Source: Caldilineae bacterium
GTDB lineage: Bacteria; Chloroflexota; Anaerolineae; JAAEKA01
Length of the DNA stretch: 41,893 nt
NCBI GenBank assembly: GCA_020634555.1
Contig: JACKBK010000029.1
Coordinates: 1 to 41,893, forward strand
Reading direction: 5' to 3'
Positions 30,189 to 39,013 of the stretch are shown here, piece after piece (position 1 is the stretch's first letter; every line of letters begins with the position of its first letter). Below the pieces are notes generated by a model that was given only the letters and a program-made list of their open reading frames with translations, was not told the DNA's origin and made no database searches. The position numbers and the translations under genes were made by a program.

Positions 30189-32369
30189 TCAGGCATCGAG
30201 CGGCAACAGTCCGACCGTTGTCGATGCTGCCGGAAGCCCGCCGGCACGGGCAGTGATGGTCACCGGCCCCGGCTGGTGGCGCGCCTTCAGATACAAGGCG
30301 CCTTGCCCGCCAACCATCGCAAACGGGTTTTCGCCGATCAGGTCAGCGTCGCCGTTGATCTCCAGCGTGACCGCCTGGACAGAATAGGGCACCGGGTTTT
30401 CGAATTCGTCGGTGATCCTGAGGACGAGACGGGTCATGTCGGCGCCGTCAGCGACCAGTGTACTCGCGTCGGCGGTCAACGCCAAGCAGCGCGGCAAGCG
30501 ACTGCTCGCGATGCGCTGCTGAGCCACTTCACGGCCTTCCACATAGCCTACCAGCAGCAAGTCGTAGAACTTGTCCTGACCCCAGGCGTTGTAGGCGTCC
30601 AGGCCATCAACCGAAAACGGTGGGTGTAGCAGGTGAGGAAAGTCCGTACGGTTAGGGAGATACCTGCCGATGCGCTGGTCACCCACGAAGACCTCGATCT
30701 CGTCGCAGTTGCTGAAGACGGTCAGGGTCCCAACGCCGCCGACCGAGCGGTCGCCCATGGTCCAGTGGGTCGCGGCGTGCAGCACGACCCTGTCGGCGGG
30801 CGACTGCTGGCTCTCATAGAAGCGACCGGCCCACTTGGGCAGACGAAAGATGTCCATCACCCCGTGGTGGCAGATACGGTCGCCGGACCCGAACTCGATG
30901 TGTGTATTATAGTCGAATGCTGCCCAGCCAATGGCTCCGACAACTCGGTCGTTGCCCATCTGTAGATTCTGAACGCGGGCGTGCAGCAGCGCGTGGTCGA
31001 CCAGCCGCTCCTCGTTGTCCCACGCCTTGGTGGGGAACATGTGCCCGGCAAACTCGGTGATCAGATGCGGCTGCTCGGTCGGCTCCAGCATCGTGTTGGA
31101 GAAGTCGTTGTAGGTGTAGACGTCCTCCAGGAAGGAACTGCCCAGGAAGTTGCGCACGCCGCCGGTCGGGCGGGTCGGGTCCAACTCATGGGACAAGGCG
31201 TTGGTGCGGGCATAGAAATCATCGTCGTCGCGTGACTCGTTGATGCGCACGCCCCACAGGATCACGCTGGGATGGTTGCGGTCGCGTTCGATCATCGCCC
31301 GCAGCTCGTCCAGGGAAACGGACTGCCACGCCTCGTCGCCGATGTGCTGCCAGCCGGGGATCTCCTCGAAAACCAGCAGGCCGATCTCGTCGCAGCGGTT
31401 CAGGAAGTGCGGCGACTGGGGATAGTGCGAGGTACGCACCACGTTGCAGCCAAGCTCGTGTTTGAGAATGTCGGCGTCCTGGCGCTGCAGCCGGGCCGGC
31501 GCGGCCGCGCCGATGTAGGGAAAGGTCTGGTGGCGGTCCAGGCCGAACAGCTTGAGCCGCTGCCCATTGAGGTAAAAGCCGCCATCGGCGCGAAACTCAG
31601 CTGCACGAAACCCGAAACGGCTGGCTGTGCGGTCCAGCAGCTTATCGCCACGGTAAAGCGAGATCTCCACGGTATGTAGCACCGGACGCTCCGGGGTCCA
31701 CAGATCGACCGGCGGAAGTTGATGGAACGTGAGCGTCGTAGTCTGGCCTGATACGTTCCCTTTGGTGCTGGCAATCGCTTCGTCGTCCGCTGTCAACAAG
31801 CTGGCTGTCATCCGCAGATCAGCCGCCGGCTGGCTCAGCCGAACATCCAGCGACAGGCGCGGCTCCGTAAGCACATCCTGGGCACGAACGAAGACGTTGT
31901 CGATATGACACGGAGGAACCACGCGTAGATGGACATCGCGATAAATGCCGCCGAAGGTCAGGTAGTCCACCAGGTGCCCATACGGCGGCACGTCGGTCCG
32001 TTCGCGCGAGTCGACGTAGACGGTGATTGCGTTGCTGCCCGGCTGCAAAGCGTCGGTGAGATCGATGGAAAAGGGCGTGAAGCCGCCGAGGTGCTCGCCT
32101 ACCAGGACACCGTTGGCATAGACCGTCGCGGCCAGCATCACGCCGTCGAAATCGAGAAACACCTTCTCTTCCGCCTCGCCCGGCGTCCAGTCAAGGTATT
32201 TGCGATAGGTTGAGACGAACTGGTAGTCCAGGTTGTCAACGCTGCGGTGAGAGAAGAGCCGGTTGGTGTGCGGCAAGGTGACCGGCGTGAACTGGCCGTC
32301 GTCCGCGCCCAGTGCCGCTTGATCGGCGACATAGAGCCAGTCGGAGTTGAAGAGCTGAACGTTTCTCAT
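30189..32369 (-). CDS. Glycoside hydrolase family 2 protein (beta-galactosidase-like)
   Basis: The ATG at 32369 has GAGG nine bases upstream. An in-frame extension to 32453 overlaps the promoter. The 726-residue protein lacks a signal peptide, so it works in the cytoplasm. It has the GH2 sandwich domain (VFLDFDGVMLAATVYANGVLVGEHLGGFTPF), an immunoglobulin-like domain, the TIM barrel and a C-terminal beta domain (ADGADMTRLVLRITDEFENPVPYSVQ). Catalytic residues fit GH2: acid/base E378 in RINES after NHPSVILWG, and nucleophile E439 in HLITEFAGH. In this locus it most likely hydrolyses imported galactooligosaccharides. Beta-galactosidase specificity is inferred from the GH53 neighbour. Confidence 0.9.
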   Translation of the reverse strand: MRNVQLFNSDWLYVADQAALGADDGQFTPVTLPHTNRLFSHRSVDNLDYQFVSTYRKYLDWTPGEAEEKVFLDFDGVMLAATVYANGVLVGEHLGGFTPFSIDLTDALQPGSNAITVYVDSRERTDVPPYGHLVDYLTFGGIYRDVHLRVVPPCHIDNVFVRAQDVLTEPRLSLDVRLSQPAADLRMTASLLTADDEAIASTKGNVSGQTTTLTFHQLPPVDLWTPERPVLHTVEISLYRGDKLLDRTASRFGFRAAEFRADGGFYLNGQRLKLFGLDRHQTFPYIGAAAPARLQRQDADILKHELGCNVVRTSHYPQSPHFLNRCDEIGLLVFEEIPGWQHIGDEAWQSVSLDELRAMIERDRNHPSVILWGVRINESRDDDDFYARTNALSHELDPTRPTGGVRNFLGSSFLEDVYTYNDFSNTMLEPTEQPHLITEFAGHMFPTKAWDNEERLVDHALLHARVQNLQMGNDRVVGAIGWAAFDYNTHIEFGSGDRICHHGVMDIFRLPKWAGRFYESQQSPADRVVLHAATHWTMGDRSVGGVGTLTVFSNCDEIEVFVGDQRIGRYLPNRTDFPHLLHPPFSVDGLDAYNAWGQDKFYDLLLVGYVEGREVAQQRIASSRLPRCLALTADASTLVADGADMTRLVLRITDEFENPVPYSVQAVTLEINGDADLIGENPFAMVGGQGALYLKARHQPGPVTITARAGGLPAASTTVGLLPLDA

Positions 32370-32413
32370 AGAACTGCCCTCTGCAATGGGTGGAATCGGC
32401 GCGCGTTTGGCTA

Positions 32414-32442
32414 TTGACTTGCGAACACGCCTAGAGTATAAT
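32414..32442 (+). promoter_or_regulatory. Rightward promoter of the transport and galactanase genes
   Basis: TTGACT (32414-32419), a 17-base spacer and a perfect TATAAT (32437-32442). The start point is near 32449, giving a leader of about 155 bases to the binding-protein gene. Its -10 overlaps the leftward promoter's -10. Confidence 0.65.
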
Positions 32443-32463
32443 TGATTTTGCACGCGTAGTCAA
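32435..32463 (-). promoter_or_regulatory. Leftward promoter of the GH2-LacI genes
   Basis: On the minus strand, TTGACT (32458-32463), a 17-base spacer and TATACT (32435-32440). The start point is near 32428, about 60 bases before the GH2 ATG. The -35 overlaps the palindromic operator. Confidence 0.65.
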
Positions 32464-32473
32464 CACGTGTTGA
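32460..32473. promoter_or_regulatory. Putative LacI-family operator
   Basis: The perfect 14-bp palindrome TCAACACGTGTTGA has the central CG typical of LacI/GalR-family sites. It overlaps the -35 of the leftward promoter and lies at about +11 to +24 of the rightward one, so one bound regulator could repress both. Confidence 0.6.
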
Positions 32474-32603
32474 TCCCATCAGCCGAAATCAGTTTCGCCT
32501 GCCGCTACGGGTAGCCAGAAACTCCCCCGATGAACGGGGTCACGGCGTCCCAAAGCTCGAAAGGCAGCGTCTCTACAATCCATACACTCAGTGCGGAGGT
32601 ACC

Positions 32604-34265
32604 ATGAAGAAGACTCGACTCTACGCAATTCTGGCAGTCGTCCTGACGCTCACGCTGGTCCTGAGCGCATGCGGCGGTGCAGCTACCCCTGCCCCTGCGC
32701 CCACCGAAGCGCCGGCCGCAGCAGAACCCACGGCGGCCGAAGCACCTACGGCAACGCCGGCGCCGGCCCCCACCGACACGCCGGCTGAAGAAGCCATGGC
32801 AGAACCCACCGAAGCGCCGACCGAAGCACCTGTCGCCGAGGAGCCGGTTGCTACCCTCAAGATTTGGGCCGATGATACCCGGACGCCCATCCTGCTGGGG
32901 CTGGCAGACGACTTCCTGGCTGAATACGGTGTCAAACTCGAGGTCGAGGACCTGGGCGTGGTACAGGATATCCGCTCCCAGGCGATTATTGCAATTCCTG
33001 CCGGCGAGGGGCCTGACATTTTCGTCGGGGTCCACGACTGGCTGGGTGCCCTGATCGAAAGCGGTCTGGTGGCGCCTATCGACCTGGGCGACAAGAACGA
33101 CGAGTTCGTCCAGTCGGCGCTGGACGCCTTCACCTACACCGACGGCCAGTTGTACGGCCTGCCCTACGCCACCGAAAACCTGGGGTTCTTCTACAACACA
33201 GACCTGGTGCCCGAGCCGCCGACCACCTGGGACGAGGTGCTGGAGATCGGCCGCCAGTTGCAGGACGAAGGCAAGGTCCAGTACGCGCTGGCCGTTTCGA
33301 CCGGTCCGCTGTACAACGCCCTGCCGATCCAGACCGCCTTTGGCGGCTACATCTTCGGCGTCGATGACAACGGCGCCTGGAACCCCAACGATGTCGGGCT
33401 GGACAGCGAAGGCGAGGTATCGGCGGTTGCATGGATGACCAACGCAGTAGACGAAGGTCTCATGCCAGACACCTTCGACTACGAGACCGCCCACTCGCTG
33501 TTCGAGACCGGCCAGATCCCGTTCCTGATGGCCGGCCCGTGGGCGCTGGACCGCATCCGTGCCTCAGGTGTATCCTACGCGGTGGCACCTGCTTTCCCCG
33601 ACGACGGCGTACCGTTCCTTGGCGTGCAGGGTTTCCTGGTCAACGCCTTCAGCGACAATGCGCTGCTGGCGCAGTCGTTCCTGACCGAGTTCGTCGCCAC
33701 CGACGACACCATGCAGAAGCTGTACGAGACAGGGTTGCGCCCATCGGCGCTCAAGTCCGTCCTGGCAACCACCGACGATGCAGATTTGAAGGCTATGGGC
33801 GAGGCAGGCGTGAACGCGATGCCGATGCCCAACATCCCCGAGATGGGGTCGGTCTGGAGCGCGGCGGACAACGGCATCACCCTGGCGGTGACCGGCCAGC
33901 AGACGCCGGAAGAAGCTATGGCCGACGCGGCCAACCAGGTGCGCGATCTGATCAAAGGCGCGCTGGCCGGCATGGTCAACCTGCCCGGCACGTTCCAGGA
34001 CCAGGTGGGCTGCGGCGCCCAGTGGGATCCCGCCTGCAAGGCAACCGGCATGACCGAGGGCGACGATGGTCTGTTCACGCTTGCAGTGCAACTTGCCGCC
34101 GGCGACTATGAGTTCAAGGTCGCGCTGGACGGCGCCTGGACCACCAACTACGGCTCCGACGGCGAACAGGACGGCCCGAACTACACCTTCAGTATGCCAG
34201 CCGACGGCAGCGTGACCTTCACTTATGACCCAGAGACCCATCTGGTGGACATAGCGATCCAGTAG
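32604..34265 (+). CDS. Sugar ABC transporter solute-binding lipoprotein with C-terminal X25-like module
   Basis: The ATG is preceded by GGAGG six bases upstream. The 553-residue protein has a lipoprotein signal (LSAC, Cys23), a long Pro/Thr/Ala/Glu linker (24-83), a family 1 (MalE-like) binding domain (about 84-450: LKIWADDTRTPILLGLADDFL, GEGPDIFVGVHDWLGALIESG, LYGLPYATENLGFFYNTDL, PFLMAGPWALDRI, FLGVQGFLVNAFS) and an extra C-terminal module at 457-553. That module has GTFQDQVGCGAQWDPAC, LAAGDYEFKVALDGAW and VTFTYDPETHLVD, closely like the X25 modules of amylopullulanases. Such a module on a transport receptor is unusual and may help hold polysaccharide near the cell. The partner permeases follow. 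Beta-galactooligosaccharides are the likely ligand given the GH53 gene. Confidence 0.92.
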   Translation: MKKTRLYAILAVVLTLTLVLSACGGAATPAPAPTEAPAAAEPTAAEAPTATPAPAPTDTPAEEAMAEPTEAPTEAPVAEEPVATLKIWADDTRTPILLGLADDFLAEYGVKLEVEDLGVVQDIRSQAIIAIPAGEGPDIFVGVHDWLGALIESGLVAPIDLGDKNDEFVQSALDAFTYTDGQLYGLPYATENLGFFYNTDLVPEPPTTWDEVLEIGRQLQDEGKVQYALAVSTGPLYNALPIQTAFGGYIFGVDDNGAWNPNDVGLDSEGEVSAVAWMTNAVDEGLMPDTFDYETAHSLFETGQIPFLMAGPWALDRIRASGVSYAVAPAFPDDGVPFLGVQGFLVNAFSDNALLAQSFLTEFVATDDTMQKLYETGLRPSALKSVLATTDDADLKAMGEAGVNAMPMPNIPEMGSVWSAADNGITLAVTGQQTPEEAMADAANQVRDLIKGALAGMVNLPGTFQDQVGCGAQWDPACKATGMTEGDDGLFTLAVQLAAGDYEFKVALDGAWTTNYGSDGEQDGPNYTFSMPADGSVTFTYDPETHLVDIAIQ

Positions 34266-34279
34266 TCTGATTACTTCAT

Positions 34280-34310
34280 GGGGCAGGAGAGGTTGGACCT
34301 GTCCTGCCCC
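34280..34310 (+). terminator. Intercistronic hairpin after the binding-protein gene
   Basis: GGGGCAGGAGAGGT (34280-34293) pairs with ACCTGTCCTGCCCC (34297-34310) with one mismatch and a 3-base loop, 14 bases after the stop. It is followed by weak T-rich sequence. It may stabilise the upstream mRNA and partly end transcription, giving more binding protein than permease. Confidence 0.55.
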
Positions 34311-34329
34311 CTCGTTTCACTTGCTACAT

Positions 34330-34378
34330 GCCAAGCCGCTAAGATGCCGACCTCCTCCAAAGCTCTTGGCGGCTTGGC
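34330..34378. repeat. Inverted repeat GCCAAGCCGC / GCGGCTTGGC
   Basis: A perfect 10-bp pair (34330-34339 and 34369-34378) enclosing 29 bases. It is the second structure in the 445-base gap between the binding-protein and permease genes. Confidence 0.55.
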
Positions 34379-34427
34379 GTTCTCTTTTGGATGTGTTCAA
34401 GGTGTGTTCCGTGTGGTCTCCTGACCG

Positions 34428-34655
34428 ATGGGTGTGTTTGAAACTGGTTGATGAATCGCCGAGAACGTAGCGTCGGTCGAGTAGCGGGTCAAGCATGTAT
34501 CGTCACAAGCCAATGCCGTCCGCGTATCGAGACCAGCGGCATTAGCAGACGACCCGCTGGTCTCGATACGCTGAAACTGGATCGCTTCATGGAGCTAGCG
34601 TTACCTCAATCCGCTACTCGACCGACGCTGATCAACCAGTTTCAAATGCACCCAT
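34428..34655. mobile_element. 228-bp nested inverted-repeat (MITE-like) element
   Basis: Terminal inverted repeats of 25 bp with two mismatches (34428-34452 and 34631-34655; core TTTGAAACTGGTTGAT) enclose a perfect 18-bp pair (34470-34487 and 34611-34628) and a perfect 17-bp pair (34523-34539 and 34554-34570). The whole element can fold on itself. It has no transposase gene, and no clear target duplication is seen. It fills most of the gap before the first permease gene. An 88-codon frame crossing it (34448-34714) looks non-coding. Confidence 0.7.
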
Positions 34656-34710
34656 TTCTTTTCAGCAGGCACGCAGTTGAGCGCAGCCTAACTCCCGTGG
34701 ACTTGCAGAC

Positions 34711-36306
34711 ATGACCGCCGTTGTTCCCCAGAACGACCGCGAGGCAAAAGCCTCCACACCGGCGCCGTTGTTGCCGCGACTGCTGCGGTTTGTGCTGCTG
34801 ATCGTCGGCGACATCGTCCTGATCTGGATTCTGGCCAGGATGGTGTCCTTGGGCTACCTGCCGCTGGCGGCTGCACTGCTGGCCATCGGCATCTTCGTGA
34901 ACGTTGTGATGGTGCGCCGGGAGGCCTATCCGATCCGCTGGATGGTTGTCGGGTTGGTGCTGATGGCGCTGTTCACCATCTACCCGATCTTCTTCACGGT
35001 CTGGGTGTCTTTCACCAACTACGGCGAGGGACACCTGATCACGCAGGAGCAGGCCATCCAGCAGATACTGAAGGCCAAGTACCTGCCGGAGAGCGGCAGA
35101 GCCTTTACGTGGACAGCGTTCAAATCGGACGACGGAACGTACGCCCTCTGGCTGCAGGACACGGATGGCAATGCCTATCTGGCCCGACCCGGTGAACCGC
35201 TCAGCCAGCCGCAGCCGGGCGAGGCGGGGATCGGACCGTTGGACGACAAAGGCATCCCGGAGACCATCGAGGGTTACCAGCGGCTGAACGCGATCCGCGC
35301 CGCCACCGACAAGAACCTGACCGAGATCCAGTTTGGCGAGGCTGGCAGCACGGTGCAGATACGGTCGCCGCGCGAGGCGGCTGAGCTGCTGCCGCTCTAT
35401 GTCTACGATTCGGCGCAGGACGCGATGATCGACCAGCAAACCGGCGTCGTGTACAAGAACTTGCGCGGCACCTTCACCTCGCCCAGCGGCGAGCAACTGC
35501 GGCCAGGGTTCGTCGCCAACATCGGACTGACCAACTTCCAGAACTTCTTCGCCAGCCCCGCCCTGCGCGGCCCGCTGCTGCGCATCCTGATCTGGAACTT
35601 TGCCTTTGCGACCTTCAGCCTGCTGCTGAACTTCTCCTTCGGGTTGCTGATAGCCATCATGTACAACGACGCGCGCTTTCCGCTGAAGAAGACCATTCGC
35701 ACGCTGCTGATCATCCCGTACACCGCCCCGGCCCTGCTGACCATCCTGGTCTGGCGCGGTATGCTCAACCCCGAGCTGGGCGTCATCGACCGCGTGCTGG
35801 AGAACCTGTTTGGCTGGGCTCCGCCCTGGCTGACCGACCCAGGCTGGTCCAAGGTTGCCATCCTGATCATCAACCTGTGGCTGAGCTATCCGTATTTTAT
35901 GTTAATTTGCAGCGGCGCGCTGCAAGCTATCCCCGACGACTACTACGCGGCCGCCCAGGTCGATGGAGCCAACGCCTGGCAGCAGTTCTGGAACATCACC
36001 CTGCCGCTGCTGCTGGTGGCCCTGGGGCCGCTGCTGATTGCCTCGTTTGTCTTCAACTTCAACAACTTCAACCTGATCTACATCTTCAACGCCGGCGGGC
36101 CGCCCATGGCCGGCACACCAACGCCGGCCGGGCACACCGACATCCTGATCAGCTACGTCTACAACCTGGCCTTTACCGCCCGACGCGGCGTGGACTACGG
36201 CTTTGCGGCGGCCATCACCATCGTCATCTTCTTCATCGTCGGCACGATCACGCTGATCCAGTTCCGCTACACCCGCATGTGGGAAGAGGTGGGCGAGAAT
36301 GTCTAG
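34711..36306 (+). CDS. Sugar ABC transporter permease, MalF/GanP-type
   Basis: The 531-residue integral membrane protein has the MalF-type layout. Two or three N-terminal helices (about 24-95) come first, then a large external domain (about 100-275, the P2-like region) and six C-terminal helices. The ATPase-docking EAA loop reads ALQAIPDDYYAAAQVDGANAWQQFWNITLPLL (about 410-441). It imports oligosaccharides with the MalG-type partner encoded next, overlapping by 8 bases. No ATPase gene lies in the locus, so a shared MsmX/MalK-like ATPase elsewhere probably energises the pair, as in the Bacillus galactan importer. Confidence 0.95.
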   Translation: MTAVVPQNDREAKASTPAPLLPRLLRFVLLIVGDIVLIWILARMVSLGYLPLAAALLAIGIFVNVVMVRREAYPIRWMVVGLVLMALFTIYPIFFTVWVSFTNYGEGHLITQEQAIQQILKAKYLPESGRAFTWTAFKSDDGTYALWLQDTDGNAYLARPGEPLSQPQPGEAGIGPLDDKGIPETIEGYQRLNAIRAATDKNLTEIQFGEAGSTVQIRSPREAAELLPLYVYDSAQDAMIDQQTGVVYKNLRGTFTSPSGEQLRPGFVANIGLTNFQNFFASPALRGPLLRILIWNFAFATFSLLLNFSFGLLIAIMYNDARFPLKKTIRTLLIIPYTAPALLTILVWRGMLNPELGVIDRVLENLFGWAPPWLTDPGWSKVAILIINLWLSYPYFMLICSGALQAIPDDYYAAAQVDGANAWQQFWNITLPLLLVALGPLLIASFVFNFNNFNLIYIFNAGGPPMAGTPTPAGHTDILISYVYNLAFTARRGVDYGFAAAITIVIFFIVGTITLIQFRYTRMWEEVGENV

Positions 36307-37192
36307 CACCGGCTTCAGACAGCGGCTGCGCTCCTCATCGACGCTGCAATACAAGGTCAGCGTCGCGATACGGCTGGTGATCGCGGTCTTCCTGATCATC
36401 TTCTCCATCTTCCCGATCCTCTGGGTGATCTCAGCCTCGCTGGACCCGACCGGCTCGCTGGCCACCCAACGGTTGATCCCAAGAAACATCGGTTTGGACA
36501 ACTACCAGACCCTGCTGACATCGGGCGAGTTTCCCTTCTGGAAGTGGATGTGGAACTCGATCAAGATCGCCACCATCGCTTCGCTGTTGTCGCTGTCGAT
36601 CACCACCGTTGCAGCCTATGCTTTCTCGCGCTTCCGCTTCCGCATTCGCCAGATGATGCTGCGGGGCATCCTACTCATCCAGGTGTTTCCCGCGCTGCTG
36701 GCGCTGGTGGCGACCTTCCTGATGATCGCCCAGATCGGCGATGTGGTGCCGTTCATCGGCCTGAACACCCACACCGCGCTGATCCTGGTCTACCTGGGCG
36801 GCGCGATGGGCATCAACATCTGGCTGATGAAGGGCTTTCTGGACACCATCCCGCGCGAGATCGACGAGTCGGCCATGGTGGAGGGTGCGTCCCACTGGCA
36901 GATCTTCACCCGGCTGATCCTGCCACTGCTGCGGCCGATCCTGATCGTCATCTTCATCCTCAACTACATCAGCTTCTACGGCGAGTTCGTCCTGGCGCGC
37001 GTGCTGCTCAAGGGCACCGACCAGTACACGCTGATGGTTGGTCTGCAGATCTTCGCCGGCGCCCAGTTCGACCAGCGCTGGGGCGTGTTCGCCGCCGGCG
37101 CGTTGATCGGCGCGCTGCCGATCATGTTCATCTACATCCTGCTGCAGGACCAGATCATCGGCGGGCTGACCCAGGGCGCGGTGAAAGGATAG
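36299..37192 (+). CDS. Sugar ABC transporter permease, MalG/GanQ-type
   Basis: A 297-residue, six-helix permease of the MalG family. The EAA docking loop is KGFLDTIPREIDESAMVEGASHWQIFTRLILPLLRP (about 180-215), and the C-terminus ends QGAVKG, as in MalG proteins. The ATG lies within the last codons of the preceding permease gene, indicating translational coupling. Together they form the membrane core of the importer. Confidence 0.96.
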   Translation: MSSTGFRQRLRSSSTLQYKVSVAIRLVIAVFLIIFSIFPILWVISASLDPTGSLATQRLIPRNIGLDNYQTLLTSGEFPFWKWMWNSIKIATIASLLSLSITTVAAYAFSRFRFRIRQMMLRGILLIQVFPALLALVATFLMIAQIGDVVPFIGLNTHTALILVYLGGAMGINIWLMKGFLDTIPREIDESAMVEGASHWQIFTRLILPLLRPILIVIFILNYISFYGEFVLARVLLKGTDQYTLMVGLQIFAGAQFDQRWGVFAAGALIGALPIMFIYILLQDQIIGGLTQGAVKG

Positions 37193-37198
37193 TCTGCG

Positions 37199-39013
37199 AT
37201 GCGATCGCACAAGCTGCGTTTTATGGTCCTTGTCCTGCTGGCAGCCCTGCTGCTGGCCGCGTGCAGCGCACAGCCAATGTTCGTGCCCGCGCCGGCGACC
37301 GAACCTGTGGCAACACCGGGTAGCGCGTTGGCGCCGACGGCCGAGCCTGCGACCACGCCGACAGACCTCCCCGAAACCGAGGCTCCACAGTCCTTCTACT
37401 TTGGCGTCGACCTGTCCTACGTCAACGAGATGGACGACTGCGGCGCGGTCTATCGCGAGAACGGCGAATCGCGCGACGCTTTCGAACTGTTCGCCGACCA
37501 CGGCGCGACCATGGTGCGCGCCCGCCTGTGGCACAACCCCGACTGGACCGACTACAGCACCCTGCCGGACGTCGAGCGGACGTTCCAACGCGCGCGGGAC
37601 GCCGGCATGTCCACCTTGCTGGCCATCCACTACTCCGACAACTGGGCGGACCCCGGTAAGCAGGCGATCCCGGCCGCCTGGAAGGACCTCAGCGAGGACG
37701 CGCTGCCCGACGCCGTCTACCAGTACACCTATGATGTGCTGAAGGAACTACACGAAAAAGGGGTAATGCCCGACTTCGTGCAGGTTGGCAACGAGACCAA
37801 CGCCGGGATGCTCAAGGCCGTCACGGAGCTGGACTGGCCGCGCGACACCCGGCTGTTCAACGCCGGCATCCGCGCCGTCCGCGACGTGGCGGCCGAGACC
37901 GGAACCAACACGCGCATCGTCCTGCACGTGGCGCAGCCGGAGAACGCCGGCTGGTGGTTCCGCAAGGCCCGTAACGCCGGCATCACCGACTTCGACGTGA
38001 TCGGCCTCTCGTACTACCCGCAATGGAGCCAGTTCTCGGTACCGGATGTCGGCGCACAGGTTGCCTACCTGCGCCAGGAGTTCGGCAAGGAGGTGATGAT
38101 CGTCGAGACGGCCTACCCATGGACGCTGGACGCCGCGCCTGAGACCGCCGACAACATCCTCAACCAGGGCGTGCGCGCCTACCCGATCACGAAAGACGGG
38201 CAGCGCCAGTTCATGATCGACCTGACCCAAAGCCTGATCAGCAACGGCGGGCTGGGTGTGGTCTACTGGGAGCCGGCCTGGGTTTCGACACAGTGTACGA
38301 CTCGTTGGGGACAGGGGTCGCACTGGGAGAACGCCACCTTCTTCGACTTTCAGAACGGCAACGAGCTGCACCAGGGCATCGACTTCCTCGGCTATCCCTA
38401 CCTCTTCCCCGGCGAGATGGTGGACGGCGTTCTGGAGAATGCCTACGGCGCCCCGCTGTTGAGCGACCCGGTCGGCGACAACCTGGACCAGCAGCCGCAC
38501 CTCGACCTGCTGGACCTTTACGTCCGCGAGGACGCCGAGTCGCTGTATCTCGGGCTGACCATCGCCGGCGACGTGTACGCCACCCCGTGGGGCAGCTACC
38601 TGATCTACTTCGACACCACGGAGGACGCTCAGGGCGCTCCCATCGACGTGGACCGGCGTCCCCTCACCGTAGCCGCGCCCTGGCTGCCTGAGTTCCGGCT
38701 GGACATACGCGCCCTTGACCGCAAGGGAACAGCCAGCGGGAACTACCAGCTCTATGCCTGGGACGGCAATGAATGGCAGACGCAGGGCTTCTCCGGCGGC
38801 GCCGCCATCGACGCCGGCACACCCTCGGTGATCGAGTTGCAAATCCCGAAAGCCCTGCTGAGCGACCCGGATTTCGTCAACATCGGCGTCGCCAGCACCG
38901 GCCGCGGCCGGGTCCACACCGCCGGGGATGTGCTGGGCACGCCGGTCTCCCCCGGTGACTGGAACGAACCGGTCAAGCTGGACGTGTTTGCCAACTACGC
39001 GACCGGCCGGTAG
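37199..39013 (+). CDS. ganB: Secreted GH53 endo-beta-1,4-galactanase lipoprotein
   Basis: A 604-residue protein with a lipoprotein signal (LLAAC, Cys22), a Pro/Thr linker (24-65), a GH53 barrel (about 66-400) and a C-terminal beta-sandwich (about 430-604) resembling CBM9/glucodextranase-type modules (DLLDLYVREDAESLYLGLTI, GSYLIYFDTTEDAQG). GH53 marks: GVDLSYVNEMDDCG, acid/base E199 in VQVGNETNAGML and nucleophile E303 in MIVETAYPWT. GH53 enzymes cleave beta-1,4-galactan side chains of pectin. It starts 7 bases after the permease stop and is the last gene of the rightward transcript. This gene defines the likely substrate of the locus. Confidence 0.94.
   Translation: MRSHKLRFMVLVLLAALLLAACSAQPMFVPAPATEPVATPGSALAPTAEPATTPTDLPETEAPQSFYFGVDLSYVNEMDDCGAVYRENGESRDAFELFADHGATMVRARLWHNPDWTDYSTLPDVERTFQRARDAGMSTLLAIHYSDNWADPGKQAIPAAWKDLSEDALPDAVYQYTYDVLKELHEKGVMPDFVQVGNETNAGMLKAVTELDWPRDTRLFNAGIRAVRDVAAETGTNTRIVLHVAQPENAGWWFRKARNAGITDFDVIGLSYYPQWSQFSVPDVGAQVAYLRQEFGKEVMIVETAYPWTLDAAPETADNILNQGVRAYPITKDGQRQFMIDLTQSLISNGGLGVVYWEPAWVSTQCTTRWGQGSHWENATFFDFQNGNELHQGIDFLGYPYLFPGEMVDGVLENAYGAPLLSDPVGDNLDQQPHLDLLDLYVREDAESLYLGLTIAGDVYATPWGSYLIYFDTTEDAQGAPIDVDRRPLTVAAPWLPEFRLDIRALDRKGTASGNYQLYAWDGNEWQTQGFSGGAAIDAGTPSVIELQIPKALLSDPDFVNIGVASTGRGRVHTAGDVLGTPVSPGDWNEPVKLDVFANYATGR

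Noticed and set aside
34448..34714. 88-codon plus-strand frame across the nested inverted-repeat element
   Set aside because: It is made largely of palindromic arms, has no ribosome site and ends inside the permease start.
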